Assembly: GCA_027186245.1 (NCBI GenBank)
Contig: CP114498.1
Span: 4,843,501 to 4,907,500 of the forward strand
DNA: 64,000 nt
Source: Coriaria nepalensis
Lineage: Eukaryota > Streptophyta > Magnoliopsida > Cucurbitales > Coriariaceae
Direction of reading: 5' to 3'
A program made the translations under genes and the position numbers. Each line of letters begins with the position of its first letter. Within the stretch, counting starts at the first letter, position 1. The notes beneath the pieces were generated by a model that did no database searches, was not told the DNA's origin, and worked only from the letters and a program-made list of their open reading frames with translations. Positions 18,097-29,285 of the stretch are shown here, in pieces.

Positions 18097-19204
18097 TTTT
18101 TGAAACCTTGAGTTTAATTATTCTCTTGCTGGAATCCTTAGGAATATGTATGATCAAAGCTTTCCAAGCTTCAAAGGGATATATATGTATATATTGAAAA
18201 AAAAAAAAAGGAAATCGATAGAACAAAACTGAAACTCAATTCGAGACAAGGTAATAATTGGATTTCGTGAAGACTTAATTCGAAGATTTTGAAAACTAAG
18301 AACAATGTTTCAAACACTTGGGAGAATTTTCGGACAATTGCGTAATGAGAAAGAAAGGAATGGGATTGAGGAAACAGATGCGTCTGTTTGAAGAAGCTAA
18401 TAAGTCATCGTCAATTTGGTGGTAGTAAATTGCTTGTTGGTTAAATGCACGACTAATCCGGCAGAATTTTGTCGGATTTTTGGGTCTGTACTATCTCTCT
18501 CTCTTGTTTGAAGAACTCTAAAATTGCTAATTTTAGGAAGGCTTGAACAAGTGTTTTAGATCCCATGGTGAAAATTTGTTTGAAGGTTGAATGCATTGTT
18601 TGAAGGTTAAATTTATTAGTTAAAAAGTTGTTGTACTTGTTCTATCTATTGACATCTTTTAGTACTACCGTTCTTTTAGTACCGGCAAGAGATCGTTTTT
18701 ATGTTATACTATTCAATATCTCTCGACCACAAATCGATTTGATAATTTAGATATTGTTATTCATGATATTTCAGTACCATTTGATTACATTGATCTTATT
18801 GAATTGATAAGCAAAATATTCTTCATTTCTATGGGGATTAAATCCCAAATTATTGCTACTAATTTAGGAAATAAATAATTGAGCAATTGATAGTTTCTTC
18901 TGGGACTCGATTCTATGAGAACTTCCTCTATTCAGATTTCTAAAAGAATTTTAAGGTTTGTACCATTTATTATGGAATTAGGTGTGACCCATGTATACTA
19001 CATGTGGGGATCATATATATTATATATATGCAAGATGTTAAAAAAGATTTTCAGTAGAGATAGATATGTACAAAATTTCGCCCAAAGCTAAAATATTATT
19101 TAAATGCTTAATAATTGATGTTTTATCTAACTTAAGAAATGTCTTGGAATTTGCTTAAACTTCCCTAAACCAAATGTTATTTCCAATTCTAAAATCGGAT
19201 ATAT
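18097..19204. other. RIC upstream region
   Basis: This should hold the 5' UTR and promoter of the RIC gene (minus strand). It is moderately AT-rich, with a short TC run near 18494 and TATATA stretches near 19010-19030. There is no coding similarity. Confidence 0.55.
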
Positions 19205-19421
19205 ATATATATATATATATAAGATGAACGTAAGTGGAGATTGCATGAAGAGAAAATACAGAAGAGAAAGTAGACTAGAGAGAAAATAGATAACTAATTC
19301 TATTATTACGTTAAACAATAACCATGCAGAATACATGTTATATATTACATCCTAAAGAGGAAAAATAATCAACTCTAATTACAAGCCGACTGGATGTCCA
19401 ACTCAGATATTCACCAAGAAT
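19205..19421 (-). repeat. Probable 3' LTR remnant of copia-2
   Basis: Read on the minus strand, a purine-rich CTTGAGGGGGA tract (about 19422-19436) marks the usual copia polypurine tract just inside the 3' LTR. The sequence beyond it, down to the TA microsatellite at about 19201-19220, is the expected LTR position. No 5' LTR remains for comparison and the expected leading TG is mutated, so the limits are approximate. Confidence 0.45.
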
Positions 19422-22400
19422 CCCCCTCAAGTTGGAAGGTGAAAGACGTCAAGCACCCCGGACTTGGATAAGAAATAAGTGTGCTAAATCTTGTTCAAAG
19501 CTTCGGAAAAAATTTCAGCAGGCTGCTCGGATGTATGAATGGCAAGAGTCTTCATCAAGCCCTTCTTAATTTTTTCTTGCACGATATGGCAAGAGTCTTC
19601 ATCACCCCCAACGATAATGTATTTAGTACGCTAGTGAAAGACGAGATCAACAATCCGAAGAGCGACACCACTATCACAATTGAGGGATATTGGAACTGAA
19701 CAAGGAATGGAAAAGTCCTTGAATAAGCTAAGCAACCAAGTTATCTCGCACATTGAAGCTGCAATGGCACAATGCTCAGCCTCGACAGAAGACTTTTAGA
19801 CCACTAGCTGCTTCTTGGTTTTCCAAGATATCAGAGAATCGCCCATCCTAATGTAGAGCCTAATAATGGATTTCTTTGCCATAGGAAAAGTGGCCCAATC
19901 AGAATCACAAAATGCTTGGAGATCAGGAATACTATGAGCAACATAAGACAATCCTTGGCCTGGATTCTTTTTAACATACAGAAGAACCTTCAAAGCAGCA
20001 TCAAGATGAGACTGCTTAGGTTGGTACATATGTTGGCTTAGTAGTTGTACTGAGAAAGTTAGATCAAACCTAGTCATGGTCAAATATAGTAACATAGAAC
20101 CATTGGAGTGTAAGTCAGTAAGACGATCAAGCTCAAGAGAAGTAAGCTTAAGATTCTGGTCCATGTGATAGTTGAAGGTTGTGATGCACTTAAGCATGCC
20201 TCATTAATAAACTCTAGTGCATATTTCTGTTGAGTTAAAACGATACCTTTGGAACTTCTAATAACTTCAAGGAGCAGAAAATATTTGAGAAGCCCTAAAT
20301 GTTGATCTTAAACTTTAAACATAAAAAAATATTAGCCTCAGATAATGCTGATTATGAGTTGAAAGCCAATGATTAAAATGTCATCTACATATACTAGGAA
20401 GATAATGAAAGAATTAGCTATCTACTTTGTGAAAAGAGAATGGTCAATTTTGGACTGTATGAAACCACCCTCCAATAGAGCCAAAGTAAATTTTGAATTC
20501 CATTACCGAGATGCTTGGCTTAGGCCGTAGGCGGATTTGATATACTTACAAACCCTTGTTTCCTTCTTCTTGCCATACCCTTGAGGAATAATCATACACA
20601 CTTCCTCCTCCAAGTCTCTATTGAGGAAAGGCTTATAAAAATATTATTGTTCTAAAGGCCAATTCATCTTGATAGCAAGAGCAATGATGGACCTTACGGT
20701 GACTATTTTAGCAACAAGACTAAAAGTCTCATCATAATCTATACCCTCTTTTTGATTATAGCGAATCCTTCCTTTGTAATGGTCAATTGTGCTATCGGCA
20801 TTGAGTTTTATTTTGTAAACCTAATTGCGACCTATTGCTTTCTTCCCTTATGGTAATAGTACTAGTGACCAAGTGTCATTTGATTCAAGAGCCTTACGGT
20901 CATAATTCATAGCATCAATCCATTTTGTATCCGTAATTGCTTGAGAGTAAGAAGCTGGCTCAACAAAAGAATCAATAGAGGATATAAATCACTGACTGCA
21001 TGTTAAGAAAAGGTGAGATATTGGAGAGGGGAAATTTGACAGTGTAAGTAGCACAGACAGTTTTAAGTGTTGGATATATGTAATCCTTTGTCCAAACATA
21101 AGGGATAGACTGTTTAGAGGCCTTCTAAGAAGAATAACATATTTTAGAGTAAGGGAGGAACTAGGGCTATCAACTGACTGCATGTTAAGAAAAGGTATAG
21201 AAGAATCTGAAGCAAAGTCAGTAGAATAAGGGACTAACACAGATGAAGTAGAGGTAATGGCAATATCTATGAAGGGAGTAGTGGAAGTTGGAAAAATTGA
21301 AGTAGAAGGTCAAGTATCATAGAATGGAAAATGAGGTTCATTAAAAATAGCATCATGGCTTGTAGACAAAATACGAGACTCTAGATTATAGACAATATAG
21401 CTTTTTCTAGTCAAAGTATATCCCAAAAGATTGGATGGACTAGATCTAGATGAGAACTTGTCTGAACTACTGAGTTCCTTGACAAAACAAAACAATCAAA
21501 CGATTTTAAATGAGACATGGATGGTTTTTTTTTGTGATAGAGTAGCTCAAAAAGGGTTTTATTGTTTAGAATCCTAGATAGAATTCTATTGATGATGTAT
21601 GTAGCTGTTCAGATACACTCTCCCCATAATTTTGAAGCTGAATTGGACTGTGTTTTTTAAGCGCTTGTAACATCTAGTAAATGTCCGTTTTTCTCTCAAT
21701 AATCTCATTTTGTTGGGTATTGGAAGCCCACGTACTTTAATGTACAATGTCTAAAGAATAAATTAAAGCATTATACTCATGGTTAAGGAATTCTAATCCA
21801 TTGTTTGTTCTAATTTGTTTTATTTTGCTGTCAAACTGTCTATGAATATCATTATTCTGAAAGCTTTGATAGTGGGATAAGAATCTGTTTGCTTTTACAT
21901 CATAAGTTATGTCCAAGTCGCTCTAGGTCTCAACAATGGTAAGAAATAATTTTGATCCATTATAAGTAAAAAATCTAGAAGGACCCAAACATCTAATGGA
22001 TTAAATCAAAAACAGGCGTGTCCTATTGAAACTCAACGGAAAAGGGTCTTGAGTTTGCTTTGATAATGGATAGATGTGATAATCTTGAATTTCATGTAAA
22101 TCTAATTTACCATTAAGAACTGAATATCTCGCAATTTTGACAAAGAAACAATCAAATCTAGAATGCAAAATAGAAGAAGTTTTTTTATTTTATTGAGTTA
22201 AACATAAGAATTACAGACGATAGTTTACTTTTAGGATTACAATGTTAGAACTTGCAAGAAGGTTTGAAAGAAACTTTGAGGAAAGATTATCTATTCAAGA
22301 AAAACCAACAAACTGTATTCTTTGAATTGATTATTTCAATAATAACCACTATTACATTTCAGTTCTATAACTTATATAAGAAAAATAACTTACAAAGCTT

Positions 22401-23960
22401 AACGTTTAACAACTAAGAAAATGAACAGTAAAGAAGAACACTTATGGAAACTAAAGCATAAAGCAAAATGACAGCCTACAATGCTTTAGAGCATCAATAA
22501 GAAAGCAAAACCAAAAGCATAAGTTGAGCATTGAATGCTAACATTAAATGCTCAGCAGAAGGATGTGATCGTTGTGGCAGATCGATCACCATCATCAAAA
22601 TATCTTCAAGCAGCTTCTAGGAAAAAGGAAACTGTTCCCGGGTCGATGGCTTTAAGTGCTCGAGCCATCGGGTATGTAGAGTACGCAGAATATTTTACCC
22701 ATCGAGATTGTACGGACCAACGGGGCTTCGTTCCATCGGGCCATCGGGAATACTCAATACTCGATGCTCCAAACCCCCATTGAGTACTGCTCAACTTCTT
22801 CAGATTTTACTCTACGGCCAGTAGAGCCTTTGTTCTTCGACCCCTTCGAGCCGTAGACCCTTCGAGTAAAACCATTCCATCTTCAACATACAATATGAGG
22901 AAAGAAAAGAAAGTTTATTGATTTGATTAGATGGGATAAATGATAAAGACCATACTGCATCTTACCAATCTCGATCATACTCCCAGTTGAGAGATCCTGA
23001 GATACGTAAAATAAGGAATAACAGGTTACGAAAACATTATTATCAACCATGAGTTTGGACACTGTAATAAGGTTGGATTGGAACTTAGGAACAAACAAAC
23101 ATGAGAAAGACTGAGATTAAAAGTGAGAGAGACTGATCCTATGTGAATGCTAGGAGTGATTTTGCCATTAGGTAACTCACAGAAGTATTAGGATCATCAG
23201 CACATGTAATTGGTTAGTTTAAGACTGAAAAATCAAACGCCATATGGCTAGTAGCACCAATGTCCACAATCCAATCATAAACTGAACTAAAACTTAACAA
23301 ACTGGTGTTTATACTTGTAATATTGGAAGATTGAGTTACTGGAGTTGTGGGAGAAGATCCATCATGTCCAAGCAACTTTAGAATCTGACCATACTGTTCC
23401 ATAGTTAGTTGTGCTACTATATAGGTACTAGTCTGCAAGTAAGAATTATCAACAACCTATGTATTACCAACTAAAGCATTATTAGACAGAGGTTTCAAAT
23501 TCTATTTATGAATATTTAATTTATAACTAGGGGATATCCAATTAGTTTTTAGCAATTCTCCTTTCTATGTCCAAGCAGGTTATAAAATCACATTCAGGTC
23601 TGTAGCAATTTCCGGAATTGAACTTTGAATTTGAATTACTATATGGAGTTGTAGTCTCTATTTAGTTGGAATTTGTTGAAGCAACACCCCTGTTTCCTTC
23701 CTCAACTCTTGCCATAGAAAAAGTTTTATTGACCGAAGGTAGAGGTGTCATCATTAGAATTTGGCTATGCATTGAATTGTAGCTGTCATTCAAGCCCATG
23801 AGAAATTGAATGAGTTTTTGTTGTTGATCAATTTGTGCATATGCAATAGAGGAAGCACATTCAAAGTTTAGCATCACAAGCGTAGAGATTCATCACAAAG
23901 TGTTTTCAACTTCGTGTAGTAAGTGCTACATAAGAGTTTCCTTTTGAAAGAGTAGTAATC
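19422..23960 (-). mobile_element. Copia-2: decayed Ty1/copia element, 5' truncated
   Basis: Reading the minus strand from high to low coordinates: Gag remnant near 23877-23662 (IQFLMGLNDSYNSM); protease with WIVDIGATSHMAFDF near 23250; LYVPKF-type linker near 23098; integrase remnant 22140-21500 with a degenerate CPLAKQ motif; post-integrase segment near 21495-21310; reverse transcriptase 20990-20200; RNase H 20197-19796 (LQAFCDSDWA, GDSLISWKTKKQ); then a polypurine tract. Stops and frameshifts are scattered throughout. No 5' LTR or tRNA-Met primer site is found between 23960 and the NB-LRR gene, so the 5' end is lost. A solo LTR (22243-22888) splits the protease and integrase parts. Confidence 0.85.
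22243..22888 (-). mobile_element. Solo LTR with 5-bp target-site duplication, nested in copia-2
   Basis: The segment starts TGTTAG and ends TTCAACA (terminal TGTT..AACA inverted repeat). It is flanked on both sides by the identical pentamer TACAA (22238-22242 and 22889-22893). At 646 bp with no internal domain it reads as a solo LTR left by recombination. Minus orientation is favoured because TTATATAAG (about 22372) then lies about 500 bp into the LTR, as expected for U3, but it is not proven. It contains repeated CATCGGG/CGATGG phrases in the U3-like part. Confidence 0.85.
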
Positions 23961-24392
23961 TCCTTTTTAATGGAGTAAATTTTGAAATAATTGATTTTGA
24001 AAGGATTGAAACCCTCAAACCATCGAATATTAGTATTTAATTAATTTCTTTTATCTTTTTAATAAAAATTATTAATTTATTTTTTGTTTTATTTTTTATT
24101 TATTTTTCTTCTAACAAAATAATTTTTTTTTTTATAATAATATGTTTCGAAGACAGCATGCATAACACAAACTAGATAAATTTCAAGGAAGGGAACGGCA
24201 GTACACAAGTATACAGATCAATTGAAGATGCCCATCCGTTGATGCAAAATTAGTCTGACGCTCGCCCCTTGCGCGTGTCATGCGTACCTGGTGATCGTTT
24301 GGGTCCGATCAAAGAGGAAAACATGTAAGGATACAATAGCTGAAGTATTCTTTTTAATTCGATGGAGTCGATACCAAATTAAGATTTGGAAG

Positions 24393-27134
24393 TTACCTAT
24401 CAATAGAGCTATAGGAAGGATCTTCACGTAAGCTTCCAAAAATTTTCTTCGCATTCGGTTCATTCGGCCACTCCATTGACTTCAAATCTTCAGCTGTAAT
24501 GCCAACTTTCTGGAGGCGCGGGAAAGCACGTGATTGACCTCGCCTTTCGACGGGAGAACAGAAAGGAATCCTCTTCAGCTTTGGACAATCTTTGACAAAT
24601 AACTTTTCTAGTGAATTACAAATCATGATGCTAGAACTTGGACAGATGTTTTCCAATAATGGCAGCCCGCAAAATGCCAACACCTTTAATCTGGGGAGTG
24701 TGAACCTTGGAGTATTCGCTCCCCCAATAATTCTCACCATTTTCTTACAGCCCTCGATGCGAATCTTCTCCAAGCTTTTTAATTGTTCTAGAAACCAGAT
24801 TTGAAATACCTCCTCCAATTCCGGACAACCACCAATCAAAAGGTACTTAAGACATGAATAATGGAAAGGTGGGAGTTGAAATGCCTCTCGGCTGATCAAG
24901 TTGAGCATTTTTGGCATATCACAAACAACCAGAAGTTCAAGATATGGGAAAGGAAGAAGCAGTCTACAACATTCACGTGTAAGGAGGACCCTCATCTTAT
25001 CACATCCCCAAATGAAATATGCTCTCAAGTAGGGTGTTGTCCTCAAGCAGCTGGCAATGTCTTCTAAACTTGAGATGGTATTAAACCCTCTAGTGACTAA
25101 AGCCTCAACATCCTCAGGAAGCCTAAGGCGTCTAATATCTGTTTCTGCTACGCACGCAAATACGACTTTGTTATACCTCAGGTCTAAGGTGTATTCCTTC
25201 GTGAATGCACCTCCCACAGATATTTCGTACCGACCAAGCTTTTGCCCTCCCTCTTTGTGGTTGATGTACCCATTGAAGCTATGAATGTCAAGTATAGTCC
25301 CCGAGAAATGTTCTAACTTTGTTAAGCCCATCAACTCCTCAGCTCTCACTGGATATAGAACTTCTAAGGCTTGAAGTTGTGAGAGTTTGGAAAAACTACC
25401 TTCGGGTATCTGTAGCTCCTCTACCCAAAGACTCAGGAATCTCAAATTGGTCAGTTCCGTAAGACCTACTGGAAGTTCTCTTATTGATGTCTTACTGAGG
25501 TTGAGCCTCCTTAAGCCCTTCATTTTCCGAAGCGAGGGCACATAACATAATTGGGAGCATTCATTAAGCAACAATGCCACTAGACCCACCAAATCTGAGA
25601 TTGAGTCTGGCAAGACCTTTATCTTTGTACATGACAAATCAAGAATCTTTACTGCATTTAGATGCTCAAAGAATGAAGCTGACACACTTAGCAATGAAGT
25701 AGAATGTAATATTAAAACCAAAAGCTTAGGGAACTTCAGTGACGCATTGAGAGGTATTTCCTCAAGATTATTTTCCACCAAAGACAGGTTCTCAAGATCT
25801 TTTGACCACTTATTCATCTCAGCTACTCCCTCAAATTGTAGATCAATTTCTATAATGAATCGAGATCTAGTAATTTGCTTCACCATGTATCTTATAATAT
25901 CATGTATCTCCACAGTCTTGACACCATCAATCTGCACTTCATATTCTAGGCAACCGAAATATGTAAGGGTATCTAACATGTCATTACCCTCGTCGACTTG
26001 TTCTTGCACTGTTGGCATATCTTCTATTATTCCTAGATCGCCAAGTACGTTTACAATTTTACTTATTCGAAACTCCCCATTTTTAGGAAATAGAGCACAA
26101 TATAGAAGACAATCATATAATCTTCCGCTTTTCAGGCATGGATAAGCAGATTTTAGTTGCTCAGTTACTTCCTTAACCTTGTCATCAGGATCACTGTATA
26201 TCTTCTTCAAATTTCGGAATGCAGATCTCCACTCACGTACTTGCATTTTGCCAGCCAAGAAATTGGCCACCTTGACAATTGACAGAGGCAAACAACAATA
26301 TTCTTTGAAAATTTCCTCTGCAACATCAAGTATTCCTTTATTATAAAAGGTATCATGTCCAACATGATCTATGAATAACGCTAATACCTCTTCTGCTGAT
26401 AGAAAACCCATGTGAATAGTGCTATATTGTTTTGAGTCACAGACATCAGATGACGTAGTGAAAATTAATTTGCATTCGTTTTCCAACGTAGGTTCTGGGA
26501 TACCTATATCACTGGGATGAAATTCTTTGCACATATCATCTAGGATTATCACATATCTATTTCTTTTTAGCAAACCAAAGTGCAACTCTGCTGCACGCTC
26601 TTTTACATCTTTGTAACTCGAAAGATTTAATCCAAATTGAATAGCAACGTAATTCTGTAATTGAATTGATTCGAACTCCTTTGATACAGTCACCCAAAGA
26701 ACTCTATCGAATTTACCATTCCGATCTTCTATAAGGCAATCATTGATGTGTTTCATGACTATTGTTTTGCCAACTCCCTTAGCACCATAGACTCTGATCT
26801 TTCTAATATTATCATCCATTAAGTGATCCCATATCTTTTTCATCATATTAGTTGCTCCGATTAATTTTCTCGGTCGAAGCAAAGCTCCTCTAGTCGAGGA
26901 GCTGCTTGTTACTTTGCTCTTACCTTGCCGAGAAAGTTCTGCAACATCTGCACTCAAATCATGTAAATTTTTCCCCAATTGACCAAGTGTTAGTGAATTG
27001 TGCACTTCATTTATCTGAGTCCGAGATTCTTTTCTCCAATTTTCAAGTTCAGTAGCCAGTTCTTTAACTTGTTCATCGTTAGTCCATTTGATCAGCTCCT
27101 CCAACTCTTGAATAGCGTTTTCAATGTCTTCCAT
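24393..27134 (-). CDS. NB-ARC-LRR disease resistance protein (CNL-type, RPS2/At4g27190-like)
   Basis: Intracellular immune receptor that senses pathogen effectors through a nucleotide-switch domain. Single open frame. I choose the Met at 27134 (MEDIENAIQEL) as start, giving 913 residues; an in-frame Met lies at 27215 (940 residues), but its extra 27 residues look like leader sequence. Using the 940 numbering: short coiled-coil-like segment 28-100; P-loop GAKGVGKT 144-151; RVLWVTVSKEF 171-181; kinase-2 YVIILDDM 221-228; LIFTTSS 250-256; GLPL site as CCLPLSIVKVA 307-317; MHD site as IHD 437-439. Leucine-rich repeats start at about 460 (e.g. VKILDLSCTKIKVLPDS), followed by the Cys/Lys-rich C-terminal repeats of this subclass (EKIRIEGCKKM). 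No TIR or RPW8 domain is seen. The frame is intact. Confidence 0.92.
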   Translation of the reverse strand: MEDIENAIQELEELIKWTNDEQVKELATELENWRKESRTQINEVHNSLTLGQLGKNLHDLSADVAELSRQGKSKVTSSSSTRGALLRPRKLIGATNMMKKIWDHLMDDNIRKIRVYGAKGVGKTIVMKHINDCLIEDRNGKFDRVLWVTVSKEFESIQLQNYVAIQFGLNLSSYKDVKERAAELHFGLLKRNRYVIILDDMCKEFHPSDIGIPEPTLENECKLIFTTSSDVCDSKQYSTIHMGFLSAEEVLALFIDHVGHDTFYNKGILDVAEEIFKEYCCLPLSIVKVANFLAGKMQVREWRSAFRNLKKIYSDPDDKVKEVTEQLKSAYPCLKSGRLYDCLLYCALFPKNGEFRISKIVNVLGDLGIIEDMPTVQEQVDEGNDMLDTLTYFGCLEYEVQIDGVKTVEIHDIIRYMVKQITRSRFIIEIDLQFEGVAEMNKWSKDLENLSLVENNLEEIPLNASLKFPKLLVLILHSTSLLSVSASFFEHLNAVKILDLSCTKIKVLPDSISDLVGLVALLLNECSQLCYVPSLRKMKGLRRLNLSKTSIRELPVGLTELTNLRFLSLWVEELQIPEGSFSKLSQLQALEVLYPVRAEELMGLTKLEHFSGTILDIHSFNGYINHKEGGQKLGRYEISVGGAFTKEYTLDLRYNKVVFACVAETDIRRLRLPEDVEALVTRGFNTISSLEDIASCLRTTPYLRAYFIWGCDKMRVLLTRECCRLLLPFPYLELLVVCDMPKMLNLISREAFQLPPFHYSCLKYLLIGGCPELEEVFQIWFLEQLKSLEKIRIEGCKKMVRIIGGANTPRFTLPRLKVLAFCGLPLLENICPSSSIMICNSLEKLFVKDCPKLKRIPFCSPVERRGQSRAFPRLQKVGITAEDLKSMEWPNEPNAKKIFGSLREDPSYSSIDR

Positions 27135-28479
27135 ATTCCTAATTGTACCATAAATATATGTTTGATTCCACTTCGATATACAACAAAAGGAATTAATCAA
27201 TGACTGAGACATCACATGTACTAATCACATGGCATACTATGATTTATTACTAAGATTTATCCTTTTGTTTTAAATAATTATATTGATAAATCCATAAAAT
27301 CTTGATAATTTAATATTAGTTAAATTAATACCTAATGTACTAATAATTTTTTTCCGGTCCCACTTAAAAATAATATGTTACTAAAATAATATCTATAATT
27401 TAATCTTTGTCAAACTAATAGATTTTATTGATCTCAAAATTATAACTAATTGAGGTTTTACTATTGAAGTGCTTCATGAATATGTGTTCAAGAAACATTT
27501 TTCACTATACTAATTTATTTTTTTGAGTTAAAATTTACAAGTTAAATTTTTATTTCCTTTTATCGATAAAAATATTAAACATTAAATATGAAAAGATACA
27601 AATATTTTAGAACTTTTAAGAGTAATGTTTTTTGTTAAAATTTAATCCATTCATATATTGAAGGTAAATTTAATAATTTTGAATATTATTCATTAAATTT
27701 TATTACTACTGTGTGTATCGATAACGTGGACAGACATGTTATGTCATTTTCCAAATTCATATAATCATGACAACCACAATGAATCAATTATTACTTTTGA
27801 TTTCAACATATAAAGCAATGATATTGGCTATTTTTTTACTAGGAAAATTAGAATAAAATCTCAAAATTTCTTATAAATTAATAATGAATTTTTTAAAAAA
27901 TATTTTATAATTATAATAAATATTTATAAATTAAATTTAAATTATCATAAATATTCAAAATTTTTATAATTAAAAATAAACGCAAAAAATTTAAAAGTAA
28001 ATTACAATGAGCCCCTTTTTTTCATTTCAAGAGATCAGTGATATTAAAGAAAAAAAAAAATCATTAATCATCAAAAAGAAGTGAAATAAAAGAGATTTAC
28101 GGAAACACATAATTTTAAGATCGGTTGTTAGAAATATACAAGCTAGCGTATTTTTTCAATTTCTACTTTTTTGGTGGGCAACAACACCTTAGACTCCAGC
28201 CTCTAGCGCCAAATCCATCATCTAGGGGTGGTTGGTTTCAACATTTTCTTTTTTTCACCAATTTAAGGGTATTATCGTAATATTGTTTAATTTCATTTTA
28301 ATTCGGGTTTGTAAATATAATTAAGATTTTCTTTAGATGCTTTAAATACTTTTTTAGGGTTTTGGATTATTATTTTTGGAATCAATAAAATATTTTCGTT
28401 CGAGCAATCACCCATCTGTGTATATTATTATTACAAATAAAACTTTTCTTTTATCTCAAATTTGAAGAAATTAAAATTA
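27135..28479. other. NB-LRR upstream region, AT-rich spacer
   Basis: The part next to 27135 is the expected promoter and 5' UTR of the NB-LRR gene. The rest is AT-rich, with long A/T runs at 27860-28060. No coding similarity is seen. Confidence 0.55.
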
Positions 28480-29285
28480 ATTTCTAAAATTTAACATAAA
28501 TTATAATAAATATCCAATTTTAAATTTATATTATAATGAGCCCCCAATTCTATTAAATATAAAATTAAATTGTCAAATACACATCATTAAGTAACTATTA
28601 AAATTTTTAATTTGATTTTTTAATCTACCTTTTCTTCTTCATTTCCACCATCACCAGAACCCTCTCCCCCTCATTTTTTTCTTTTTGTATTTTTTTGACC
28701 CAATCATAACCACCAACAAATCACTACTACCTCCTCCTACACCGCAAACCACCACAAGAAATCTTTCTCTCTTTAGACAATCGAGATCACAAGATTTTCG
28801 GAGAGAGAGATTTCTGATGTACCACCTAAGTCATGCAATCCTATATTGTCCGGAGAAAGAGATTTCCGATGTATTTTATTGGTGGTGAAAGAGGTGATAA
28901 TGATTTTGCTAGTGGTGGTGATTAAGTAAAAAAAAATAGAGTAAAAAATTGAACAAAAAGGGAGTAACTAAAAATATAATATTCTTAATTGGTGGTGGAG
29001 GTTATTGGTAGTGGTGGTGGCAAATAGGGTGAAAATGGAAAAGAAAAAAAATTGTAAGTTAAAAATATTAAATTTAAATTATAAGGGATAAAATGTAAAT
29101 AAAAATTATAAATTGTGCTAAGTCTAAAATTTTAATAGTTACTTAATTATCATGTGACGTGCACATGATCATTTCATCATATTTAACCGAGTTGAAAGCT
29201 TATTATAATTTTAACTTTAAATTAAGTGTTTATTATAGTTTCTATATATTTTTGGTGTATAATATAATTTATGCTAAGTTTGAGG
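28480..29285. mobile_element. Degenerate long inverted-repeat (foldback/MITE-like) element
   Basis: A left arm at about 28480-28608 and a right arm at about 29126-29280 are reverse complements of each other with many mismatches. They include a perfect 21-bp pair at 28587-28607 and 29126-29146. Both arms share the order ATAAATTATAATA .. TTAAGTAACTATTAAAAT. The interior has CCACCA-rich and GGTGGT-rich stretches that also pair roughly, and two copies of an AGAGATTTC(T/C)GATGTA phrase. No transposase is seen. The structure suggests a non-autonomous DNA element; its family and exact ends are not established. Confidence 0.6.

Noticed and set aside
22535..22794. Open frames on both strands at 22.5-22.8 kb
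   Set aside because: They lie inside the solo LTR defined by its ends and target-site duplication, with no protein similarity.
24592..26145. Several plus-strand frames across the NB-LRR gene
   Set aside because: They are shadows of the long minus-strand NB-LRR frame.
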